A stretch of 64,000 nucleotides of DNA. Source: Diabrotica undecimpunctata (taxonomy: Eukaryota; Arthropoda; Insecta; Coleoptera; Chrysomelidae). A model generated the notes under the pieces. The model saw only the letters and a list, made by a program, of their open reading frames with translations. It was not told the DNA's origin and made no database searches. Location of the stretch: positions 24,453,644 to 24,517,643 of the forward strand of contig NC_092806.1 in assembly GCF_040954645.1 (NCBI RefSeq), in the 5' to 3' direction. A program made the position numbers and the translations under genes. Positions 1-9,437 of this stretch are shown here, one piece after another; position 1 is the stretch's first letter, and the number at the start of each line of letters is the position of its first letter.

Positions 1-79
1 TAGATCTATTAAATTACTTATAAAAATTGCAATGTTATTAAAGGTGGTTTAAAAGCGGTGAAATATTATGATATTATAT

Positions 80-598
80 ATAATATGGGTGAGTCATGAG
101 GAACTTTACATACTTCTACCATATGTAGAGTCCCTCAGGGAGGATATCATGTGGCCACTAAAAAATGTCAACTCCTCTTCTTTATTAATTAACAGGGTGA
201 TTTGTGTAATTGACCATTTATTTCATTTTACTGTAGTGTTTATACGGCTCATTTGATTTTTTAAATTTTTGCATGATACAGTACACTACTATCAAGCATT
301 CGACTGGTATTAGCTAAACTAAAAAATTCCAGGACTGGCTTTGGAAAAATTAATTTAGGGATTCGTATTAAATATTACACCCTGTATATATTTTTTTTAA
401 AATGCAATAACTGATTTTCAAACTACATAAATAGCCAATGAAAACGACATATGTGACAATGTTGTCGCACTTTTATTAAATTTTTAGTGAACGATCAAAT
501 CTTACCAAAAATAGAACAACCATAATGAAGTATCAAATAATTATAAGGTAATTAATTTAAACAAATGTTATAAATTTCAAACATTTTAATTGAAATGA
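80..598 (+). repeat. left terminal inverted repeat of the mariner element
   Basis: About 519 bp that match the reverse complement of 2241-2754 with few differences. The arm runs inward to the motif around 580-598 (CATTTTAATT...) and stops about 150 bp before the transposase stop codon. Its outer 310 bp are bounded by GGGTGAGTC and CACCCTGTATA, so this part resembles a small element with its own short inverted ends. Confidence 0.88.
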
Positions 599-747
599 TA
601 AACTGAGTCACTGCACAACAAAAAACAGTAACTACTAACAATAACGAAGAACAATTTAAAAAAAAACTAAAAATATGTACATACTTATGATAAACCCATA
701 AATTAGAACGGGAAAAGATACAATAATGGTAACAAAATAAAAATAAT

Positions 748-1797
748 TTAAAATAGATTTTCGAAATGGAACCCTGCAGCCTGTACACATTTTTTTTGCC
801 GAATTGGTAATTGACGTATTGAATTACGGATACTCTGGGAATCGTTTCTAATAGTATTACAACAATGTATAATTCTATCAGTTAATTGTTGTCGGTTATT
901 AATATTCACTGCGTAAACTAGTTGCTTCAATCGTCCCCAAATATGGTAATCAACGGGATTGAAATCAGGGGATCTTGAAGGCCACGAAATAGGACCTGCA
1001 CGTCCTATCCACCTGTTGCCATAAACATTATTGAGATGTTGTCTCACTGCCAGTAAAAAGTGTGGGGGTGCCCCATCATGCTGAAAATACATCCCTCGGA
1101 TAGCAACGTTCGCGTTGGCAAGCAAATTCGGCAAAATATTTTGTAGAAAGTTCAAATAGACCTGCCCTGTTAAAGGACCATCAAAAAAGTGAGGACCTAC
1201 TAATTGGTTATTTATGACACCAATCCACACGTTAACCGAAAACCTTAACTGAGAACGACGTTCTCGAATAGCATGGGGATTTTCTTCTGCCCACACATGT
1301 GAATTTCGTAAATTATTTATCCCGTCTCTGGTAAATTGGGCTTCATCTGTAAATAGTGTCCTGTATAGCGTTGGTCGATTATTGTTAATCCATCTACAAA
1401 ATTTCAACCTATCGATCTCATCTCCAACATGTAGTCGCTGAACCATTTGAATGTGATATGGGTATAGATTATTTTTTTGTAAGACTCTACTTACTTTTGA
1501 TTGAGTAACATTGAGTTCTCGACTTACTTGTCTAGTGCTTATTGTAGGGTTCATAGTAACGGCGTCCATAATGTCATCTTCCTGCGCTTCATCTACATGT
1601 CGCTCTGTTGTTCCACTAGGAAAACTGCCATTTTCTCGCAAATAATTAAAAACTGACCCAAATGTTGGATGACTGGGAGTTCGACGATTAGGAAATCTCC
1701 TGCGATATTCTCTACTAGCAGCCCTACCATTCCCATTACAGAATCCATAAACAAATATTATGTCCGCATATTCTGTGGTCGAAAACTGATGTGGCAT
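748..1797 (-). CDS. mariner-like transposase, DD41D, intact
   Basis: This 349-residue open frame encodes a cut-and-paste transposase acting on the element's own inverted repeats. The start is placed at the ATG giving MPHQFS, because upstream in-frame residues are hydrophobic and unlike the family. Residues 1-60 form an N-terminal helical domain of the DUF4817 type (FSTTEYADI), and about 75-110 a second helix-turn-helix (ISTRQVSRELNVTQSKVSRVL). The catalytic triad is D151 (LFTDEAQF), D241 (FQHDGAPPH) and D283 (SPDFNPVDYHIWG). There are 41 residues between the second and third aspartates, the spacing known for rosa-like mariners. No stop or frameshift is visible, so the copy may be young. The family assignment rests on motif reading only. 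Confidence 0.88.
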   Translation of the reverse strand: MPHQFSTTEYADIIFVYGFCNGNGRAASREYRRRFPNRRTPSHPTFGSVFNYLRENGSFPSGTTERHVDEAQEDDIMDAVTMNPTISTRQVSRELNVTQSKVSRVLQKNNLYPYHIQMVQRLHVGDEIDRLKFCRWINNNRPTLYRTLFTDEAQFTRDGINNLRNSHVWAEENPHAIRERRSQLRFSVNVWIGVINNQLVGPHFFDGPLTGQVYLNFLQNILPNLLANANVAIRGMYFQHDGAPPHFLLAVRQHLNNVYGNRWIGRAGPISWPSRSPDFNPVDYHIWGRLKQLVYAVNINNRQQLTDRIIHCCNTIRNDSQSIRNSIRQLPIRQKKCVQAAGFHFENLF

Positions 1798-2240
1798 TTT
1801 GAACGAAAGTAACAAAAGCTCTACCAAAACTAACACAATGTACTTAACGTAGATATGACAGAAGAAATATGTATTCTTGTACACATAAATAACAATTGAT
1901 AATGACAATAATGACAATGGGTATAAAATATCAAGAAACGTCAAACGGTCAACGCCAACCTTCATTTTAAACTTTTTTAGATTTATTTTTATTTAGTACA
2001 GTTGATGCAATGTATTATTATTTGACATAAAATTTTAATCATTTACAATCAACAAAAACTAACACATACAAGAGGTTTGACTTTTTAATCAATTTAATTT
2101 ATTATTTATCGAAAATAATGCCCCAATACGATCTATGAGTAAAAATTTAAAATTGAAAAACAATTGATTCTATCGTAGAGATAATACAAAGTGACAGTAA
2201 AGATGTTAATTTTCTACGTATTAGATTATGTTGTAGGAAC

Positions 2241-2754
2241 TCATTTGAATTAAAATGTTTGAAATTTATAACATTTGTTTAAATTAATACCTTATAATTT
2301 GATACTTCATTATGGTTGTTCTATTTTTGGTAAGATTTGATCGTTCACTAAAAATTTAATAAAAGTGCGACAACATTGTCGCATATGTCATTTTCATTAG
2401 CTATTTATGTAGTTTGAAAATCACTTATTGCATTTTAAAAAAAAATTATACAGGGTGTAATATTTAATACGAATCCCTAAATTAATTTCTCCAAAGCCAA
2501 TCCTGGAATTTTTTAGTTTAGCTAATACCAGTCGAATGCTTGATAGTAGTGTACTGTATCATGCAAAAATTTAAAAAATCAAATGAGCCGTATAAACACT
2601 ACAGTAAAATGAAATAAATGGTCAATTACACAAATCACCCTGTTAATTAATAAAGAAGAGGAGTTGACATTTTTTAGTGGCCACATGATATGCTCCCTGA
2701 GGGACTCTACATATGGTAGAAGTATGTAAAGTTCCTCATGACTCACCCTGTATA
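2241..2754 (-). repeat. right terminal inverted repeat of the mariner element
   Basis: Mirror copy of 80-598. It contains TATACAGGGTG at 2447-2457 and ends with ACTCACCCTGTATA at 2741-2754. The target resumes at 2755 with CTAAAGCATTAAAC. Confidence 0.88.
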
Positions 2755-3068
2755 CTAAAGCATTAAACACTCATTATTTAACTAATCAAAACCAATATTT
2801 ACCCATATTAGGGTTTACAATGTTTTTATATAATTTTTGACAATAAGTGGTAGTTTGCACCCCTAAAAATACTCGACGCCCTTGAGCATAACAAAGAATA
2901 TAAAGTAAAGGGTGGGATAATCCTAATCCTAAAGTTGAAATATTATGATAATATATCCTAAAGCATAAAACAATCATTATTTAACTAATCAAAACCAAAT
3001 ATTGATCATATTAAAGTTTAAAATGTTATTTTAAAATTTTTTACAATTAGGGGTAGTTTTACCCTTAA
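2755..3068. repeat. tandem repeat, unit about 200 bp
   Basis: The stretch starting CTAAAGCATTAAAC at 2755 recurs, diverged, from about 2957 (CCTAAAGCATAAAAC). Both copies continue with the same CATTATTTAACTAATCAAAA motif and a GGTAGTTT motif. The left flank of the mariner element (59-80, GTGAAATATTATGATATT) matches 2936-2950 of the same repeat. The mariner therefore sits inside one unit. Confidence 0.7.
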
Positions 3069-4082
3069 ATAACCAAAAACATACAAAATTTAAAAAAGAA
3101 AATGAACTAGAGAGTGAAATGAGCCTAATCACAAATTTTTGTACAATCGATGCTGGACGAAAAAATTGCAAGGTTTTGCCATTTTTTCAGCTTCATTTCT
3201 TGGCCTATAAACCAAAAATTCTCATGTAAGGCCACTGGCTAAACTAGAAGCCTTTGTGGGTAGTTTATCGTTTATTTACAGATCGGCTGCAGTATATAAC
3301 ATTTTGATTCTTTTTATTCGCATTATTTCTAAAGATGCTAACAACGCCCATCTTCAGAAATATTTATTGCAACTCACTGTGAATAGATACCGTTTCAAAG
3401 AAAGTTAATCTGCGAAACAAAAGTCCACTTTCTAAAGTAAATACCCTAATGAATTTAGGGTTACGATCGTCGTAAATTTGTCGTAGAAGAATCATTTACA
3501 TTTTTAGAATATCACGCTGTTTACTGGACAAAATTGATAGCCCATAAACTAGTAATATATATAATGTGAAATTTTTAATCCTTTTTTTGATATTGTCGTT
3601 TAGTAAAAGAAACAAGCACGTGCTGAGACTGTTTCAAACTACATAGAAAATATTTTTAGAATATTACTAGAAGACAATCCTTCCAAGAACGAATTTTATT
3701 ATTTAGGCTGTACGTGTAGGTCTTTAAGTGGTTGTACAAAAAGAAACAGTAAATTTTTTCTCTTTTTTAAACCCTACAATTGAATCGGTTATTTCGAAAA
3801 TGCCACAACTCCAGAAATGTTAATTTTACAGGAACGAAAAAACGTTTCATTTTGGTATTAATGAAGATATCTTTCTTTTTTCGGAGAAAAGTCTCAAAAT
3901 GTGATGCATGTAGAAGTTTCATTAACAAATCCAACATAAAAAAGACATAGGTACACTGTAAAAAATAATTTAGTTTTTGGAGTTGTGGCCTTTTCCAAAC
4001 AAACACTGATGATTTTATGATTAATAATAGAAAAAAAATTTAGTAGGTGGCAAAAAAAACATGTTGAAGGTTAAGAAATAGT
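3069..4082. other. no recognised gene
   Basis: AT-rich sequence. A 79-codon minus-strand reading frame at 3767-4006 has no domain I recognise and is probably chance. No repeat structure stands out. Confidence 0.5.
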
Positions 4083-4238
4083 TTAGTAATCTTCCTCTGG
4101 TGGTTCATCACTATTAGTAGTAGGCCATAAAATCAGCTTATTATAAAAAACATTTTGTCTTCTGGCACATATTGTACAAGTTTCTTGATGTTGTCCATTT
4201 TTTTCAAATTAATAGGGATTTTTTCTGTGTAAGCAGAC
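4083..4238 (-). pseudogene. DUF7869-like gene relic, C-terminal piece
   Basis: This is the third and last piece of a minus-strand relic that continues from 8519-9437. Across the LINE insertion, the frame reads from PTESA on the right into YTEKIPINLKK and then DNIKKLVQYVPEDKMFF on the left, without a break once one copy of the 8-base target duplication is removed. After MFF a shift of one base is needed to read on to WPTTNSDEPPEEDY and a TAA stop at 4083-4085. The C-terminal pattern (K-x-x-x-L-x-x-Y-V-P) fits the insect multicopy DUF7869-type protein. The biochemical role is unknown to me, and the copy is dead. Confidence 0.6.
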
Positions 4239-4284
4239 AGATTATAGATATACTAAATTATTATACAAAATATACCTGCAGGCA

Positions 4285-7200
4285 GGGGTTCAAAGGAGTA
4301 GTGAGGCGCAATATAAGATGTTGCTTCCAGATAACATCTCTAGCCTCTCCTACTCAATTCCTATCCTCGCCTCCAAGAAGTGTGATCTTGATCACACGGG
4401 TGAACCCCGGTAAAACTGAGCAACCCTATTGGAGATTGGGTAACCAACCCCAATGGAAGGTAGGGTCAGGGCGGACGAGGAAGGGAGAAAGCATAGCTTG
4501 TTCAGAAGCTATAGCCAGCAGCCCTGGCACTGGACTCGTGTGCAATAGGCCGATAACCTGTTCACCTTAAACTCAGCTATCACGAATGCTACGAACAATG
4601 AACTAACCGGACGGACCAACGGACAACGACCAAAGCTACGGAATAAGGACTTAATGATGGATTTGCGACTGGGAACCTGGAATGTTCAAACCATGCTGCA
4701 GGCAGGCAAAATGCAAAGTATTGCACAGGAACTATTGAAGTACGAAGTAGACATAGCAGCTCTCCAAGAAATCAGATTTAAAGGGCATGGTTGCATAAAT
4801 AAAAAAGAATACAGTATGTACTACTGTGGAGCAGAAAGACAAGGAGACTTTGGAGTGGGTTTTATCGTAAACCATAAATGCCGCAGGTCAGTATTGGGTT
4901 TTACTCCAGTTAATGAAAGAATATGCAAAATAAGTCTAGGGTGAAAATTTCATAATGTTACAATTATTAATATCCATGCCCCAACAGAAGCAGCAGATGA
5001 ACTAGTAACCGACCAATTCTATGACCAACTACAAGTAGAATGTGAAAACGCACCGAAGAGAGATGCAGTAATAGTTCTGGGTGATATGAACGCGAAGCTG
5101 GGAAAAGAGAAAATATATGCAGAATCCTTTGGTAAGCATAGTTTACATGATATTACCAGCAACAACGGTATGAGAGTGGCACAGTTGGCAATGGCAAACA
5201 AACTAAGAGTTTTTAGTACGTGTTTTCCTCATAAAAATATTCATAAAGGAACCTGGATGATACCTGGTACTAATAAATTTAATCAAATTGATCACATATT
5301 AATATCTAAGCGGTGGGCAACCTCCGTAACAGATGTTAGAACATATAGAGGCGCAAATTGCGATTCGGACCATTTCTTGGTTATATCGAAGATAAAACAA
5401 GGAATATCAATGGTAAGAAAAGAGAAAGGCGCCAAACAAAGAAAATGGAATACATATATGTTTAAAAATCCTAAAAAGAAGAATGAGTACCAGCAGAAAA
5501 TAAAAGTAATATTAAATGAAAGAGGAGAACAAAACAACATTGAAGAAGAATGGAATATCATCAAAACGACAATTACAAATATGGCAAAGGAAGCATTAGG
5601 TGAAACCTCAAGCCAAAGAAACGAGCAATGGTTTGACCAAGATTGCCAACAAGTAATAAATAGCAAAAATATAGCTAGACAGAAATGTCTACAAAGGGAT
5701 TCCCGATCGAATAGAAAGGCATATGAAGAACTCAGAAAAGATGCAAATAAAATATGCAGAAGGAAAAAGAGAGAAATGTTAAATAGAAAAATACAACAAA
5801 TTACAGATTATAATAACAGAAGAGAGGCTAGAAAATTTTACAAGAAAATCAAGCAATGCACCTAAGGATACATAACAAGATCAACAGTTTGCAAGGACAA
5901 AAATGGGGCAATTATCAGCGAGAAAGAGGAAATAACGAAAAGGTGGAAGTAGCATTTTCAAGAGCTGTTAAATCCAGAAAAAGAACAAAACGAAGATGAA
6001 GAGATAATTCACCACACAGCAGAACAACTAGTTGAGCAACCAACATTGGAAGAAACGATAAACGTCATAAAACATCTAAAAAATAACAAAGCACCTGGCA
6101 CAGATGGAATAACTGCAGAACTGATAAAGAATGGTGGATATGCGCTATGGAGGCGTATCCATAAACTAATCGACCGCATATGGACACTAGAAGTCATCCC
6201 AGAAGATTGGAAAGTGGGAATCATACTTCCTATATACAAAGGGGGAGACAAACGACTCTGCAAAAATTATAGGGGCATAACAGTTTTAAATGTCATCTAC
6301 AAGATATTATCAGGAATTATATATAGCCGCCTGGAATCGTTTTCGGAGGAGATTATTGGTGAATACCAATGTGGCTTCAGACCAAAGAGGTCAACTATAA
6401 ACCAAATACATATGTTAAGAGGTATACATGAAAAATGTGTTGAATATAACATACCTATTTACAACTTGTATATCGATTTCAAACAGGCGTTTGATGGAGT
6501 AAATCGACAAAAGATGTTAAAGCAACTATCTATGTTAGGGATACCCAATAAGTTGGTTAAACTTATACGAATGACTCTGGAGGGTTCCAAAGCTATGGTG
6601 AGAATAGATGGAGATATGACGCAGGCCTTTGATATTGAAAATGGAGTTAGACAAGGGGATGCCTTATCAACAACACTTTTTAATCTAACTTTAGAAGCTG
6701 TTGTTAGAAAACTGGATATAAACTGCTGTATTAATACAAGATCTATGCAAATATGAGCATATGCGGATGATGTTGCCATAATAAGCCGCAACAAAAGTGT
6801 ATTAAGCGAAAAAGTTATAGAACTGAAACGAGAAGCTGCTACGTTTGGTCTATATATAAATGAAAGCAAAACAAAATATATGGAGTGCACAAAATCGAAT
6901 GAACATGAGAATCTGAAGGTAGACAACCATACCTACAAATATGCCTCCACTTTTCCATACCTAGGCTCAATAATAAATGACAACAACAACATCAGTCACG
7001 AAATACAAGCACGGATTCTTAGCGGTAATAAGTGCTTTTATGCATACAAAGACTTAATGAAAAGTAAGTTACTGAATCGTGAGTCTAAGCTGAGAATCTA
7101 CAAAACAGTAATTAGACCAGTGGTCACATATGGATATGAAACGTGGACCCTCTCAACCACTGATGAAAATCAACTGAGAATATTTGAGCGCAAAATACTA

Positions 7201-7569
7201 AGGAAGATATTTAGACCAACCCAATGCAGCGATGGTTCGTGGAGAATTAAAATGAATCACGAGCTGGATGAACTAATGCAGAGCGCAGATATTGTCAGAT
7301 TTGTAAAGTCACAAAGACTAAACTGGCTTGGTCACCTAGAAAGAATGCCAGATAATCGAGCTGTAAAAGTAGTCCAGAGATGGAAGCCCCAAGGAAACAG
7401 AACAAGAGGAAGGCCCCGTAAAAGATAGATAGACGACGTAGAGAGGGATCTTAAAACCATGAACATCAGGCAGTGGCGAAGGAAAGTATCCGACAGGGCA
7501 GAATGGAAGAACATTGTTAAGCAGGCCAAGACTCACAAAGGGTTGTAGCGCCATTAGAAGAAGAAGAAG
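4285..7569 (+). mobile_element. full-length RTE-type LINE (element A)
   Basis: A complete 3285-bp non-LTR retrotransposon nested in LINE B. The 13-base duplication ATACCTGCAGGCA occurs at 4272-4284 and 7570-7582. It begins GGGGTTCAAAGGAG, has about 370 bp of 5' leader, one long frame (4654-7548), and ends with a short 3' region and an AGAAGAAGAAGAAG tail. A 5'-truncated sister copy lies at 61531-63464 on the minus strand. Length, single ORF and microsatellite tail fit the RTE clade. Confidence 0.9.
4654..7548 (+). pseudogene. LINE A endonuclease/reverse transcriptase, one frame with five stops
   Basis: 964 codons in one frame, ending at TAG 7546-7548. The N-terminal third is an apurinic-type endonuclease (GTWNVQTM, LQEIR, VLGDMNAKLG, IDHILIS, DSDHFLV). 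The reverse transcriptase has KNNKAPGTDGITAEL, YIDFKQAFDGV, NGVRQGDALSTTLFN and AYADDVAIIS. The C-terminus has LNWLGHLERMPDNR. The frame is closed only by in-frame stops: TGA 4942, TAA 5863, TAG 5950, TGA 6754 and TAG 7426. No frameshift is needed. The sister copy at 61531-63464 has Q, E, C and W at the last four sites, so these are point mutations. ATG 4654 (MMDLRLGTWN) is the natural start. Confidence 0.88.
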
Positions 7570-7582
7570 ATACCTGCAGGCA

Positions 7583-8518
7583 ACAACCACTGTCAGATTA
7601 GATACTAACAGTAATCGCATAAAAATAGAACGGGGAGTTAGACAAGGAGACCCAATGTCACCTAAACTTTATAATACGGTGCTAGAACATGCTTTTAAGA
7701 ATTTGGATTGGATGACAAAGGGAATAAAAATAGATGGAGAATATCTAAATAACTTACGTTTCGCCGATGATATACTTATAATAGCTGAAGATCTAGGTAT
7801 GGCAAGAGAGATGGTACAGGAACTCGTTGTGGCTACAGAAAATGTAGGTTTAAATATAAATATCTCGAAAACAAAAATCATGACCAATTTGGTACCCAAC
7901 CAGAACATCAGTATTGGTGGAAAAGAAATAGAACTCATAGATAGATATAAATACCTGGGACATGAAATTATGATTGGCAGGGATAACCAGACTCATGAAC
8001 GGAAGAGAAGAATCGGCCTTGGGTGGGCAGCATTTGGAAACTTTTAAAAGTGAGCTGCCCACATGCCTAAAGAGAAAGGTATTTGATCAGTGCGTCCTCC
8101 CAGTCTTGACGCACGGAGCAGAAACACTTACCTTAACAAAAGCAGCAGCTACCAAACTGACAGTCACGCAGAGAAGAATGGAGCGGTCCATGTTAGGAAT
8201 AACTCTGCGAGACAGAATAACCAACGAAGACATCAGGAGAAGAACCGGAGTGACTGACATCATCGAGAAGATAGCCAGACTAAAATAGAGATGGGCAGGA
8301 CACATAGCCAGAATGACAGATGGGCGATGGACAAAGAGGTTATTGGAATGGAGGCCAAGGGAAAACAAGAGAAGCGTCGGTCGACCACCTACAAGATGGA
8401 CTGACGATTTAAGGAGACTCAATAAAAACTGGATAAGAGCGGCGCAAGATAGACGGGGTTGGAAACATGAGGAAGAGGTCTATATTCAGCAGTGGACTCT
8501 TGAGGCTGGATGATGATG
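7583..8518 (+). pseudogene. LINE B reverse transcriptase, C-terminal half
   Basis: The first frame reads KIERGVRQGDPMSPKLYNT, then the active-site LRFADDILII at about 7756-7785, then a thumb-type region ISKTKIMTNL. A frameshift near 8040 moves the reading to SELPTCLKRKVFDQCVLPVL and ERSMLGITLRDRI. A TAG at 8286-8288 interrupts the frame before RWAGHIARMTDGRWTKR and the terminal WTDDLRRLNKNWIRAAQDR. The copy therefore cannot encode an active enzyme. The motif set fits RTE-like endonuclease/reverse transcriptase proteins, which are common in insects. Confidence 0.82.
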
Positions 8519-9437
8519 AAGCAGACTCTGTTGGCAAACTAGGACAAACTCTAGCTGGTTTTCCCAAGGAAAATTCATGAAACACAAGCCCATCGATAAA
8601 TGGACGTACTTTAACAATTCCCGGTTTTTTGTTGTCATATTCGAGCTCATTATATTGAGAAATTTGAAAAGTTGTTTTCTCATGTTTGGTTTTTTTCCCA
8701 TAGGAGTCAATGGAGAGTACGGTTTTCTTATAACGCATGGGGCACCATTTTTTGAATTCCAAAATTGTTTCATTTTTTACCAGTTCTATAGAAAAAAGAG
8801 ATTTTCTTGACGATTTTTTTTATCAATTCGTAATATTCTTCAGGAAGAAAAATTCGGTCCTGCTTGCGAATGAATCTTTTTGCTACCTCGAAGACTCTTT
8901 CGCACGGGAGGAATGAGTGGCCTCTGATTGGAACATAATGAAAAATGTGATTGAATTTTCCTGACGAAGCAAGAGCTAGAAGGAATCTTATTATCGTATC
9001 GTTCTTATTTTGGCCTGCACAACCATCTGAAAATATATGGTCCATCTAACCATCTAATAATTTTTCAGGACGGTGTACACTTCATTGGGTCCTTTGTAGG
9101 CCTCGCCCTCGTGATAGGAAAAAAATTTAGCTTCTTCTGTTTTTTGTGTATACTGAATTCAAAAACCCATAACTGCTGATAATAAAAAATTTCCTGTACA
9201 GGTATGTCAGGTATCGGCAAATTTTGCATATAATCCATGAAGATTCCTTGTATCTCGTCCATCTCTGAAAAAAGTTTTTTAATCTGCTCTAGTTTTTTAT
9301 AAAATTTCTTAGCCCTATTTTTGTGAACTAATTGTTCTGCAACAGCAACTCGTTTTGCAATGTCGTTGAGACTTTTAACTTTCTGGCCAAGTTCTTCACA
9401 AGCAGAACATACATCAACTTGAGAACGACCAAAAGAG
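8519..9437 (-). pseudogene. DUF7869-like gene relic, middle piece
   Basis: On the minus strand this starts next to the pogo element with FGRSQVDVCSACEELG, followed by a lysine-rich helical stretch (KVKSLNDIAKRVAVAEQL). It continues with FMDYMQNLPIPDIPVQEIFY and, after frame changes near 9120 and 9050, the diagnostic HIFSDGCAGQNKNDTIIRFL. It then reads VPIRGHSFLPCERVF and a C-terminal part (FQISQYNELEYDNKKPGIVK). These motifs are those of a protein family repeated many times in insect genomes (DUF7869 type). Several frameshifts make it a pseudogene. Whether the parent gene is a host gene or part of a mobile element cannot be told from here. Confidence 0.75.

Larger units (their letters stand above)
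80..2754 (-). mobile_element. mariner-type (DD41D) DNA transposon with very long inverted repeats
   Basis: The element has a transposase gene on the minus strand between two inverted arms of about 515 bp (80-598 and 2241-2754). The outer tip on the right reads TATACAGGGTGAGTCATGAG on the minus strand; the left tip matches from GGGTGAGTCATGAGG inward and has drifted in its last few bases. Flanking TA is consistent with the TA target duplication of the Tc1/mariner superfamily. A related uninterrupted copy of the target lies at about 2938-2985, which supports these ends. The arms also carry an internal CACCCTGTATA (378-388) and its mirror (2447-2457). Confidence 0.88.
4239..8518 (+). mobile_element. 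5'-truncated RTE-type LINE (element B), interrupted by element A
   Basis: A non-LTR retrotransposon fragment. The 5' truncation falls within the reverse transcriptase: 4239-4284 reads DYRYTKLLYKIYLQA, which joins ATTTVRLDT at 7583 once the nested element is removed. The 3' end is a GATGATGATGA microsatellite tail, as in RTE elements. AAGCAGAC at 4231-4238 recurs at 8519-8526 as the target duplication. The host is a DUF7869-like gene on the opposite strand. A relative lies at 35351-36844, and a fragment at 20858-21144. Confidence 0.82.

Noticed and set aside
4172..4570. 132-codon plus-strand frame
   Set aside because: It crosses the left end of LINE B, the target duplication and the LINE A leader, so it is a chance frame.
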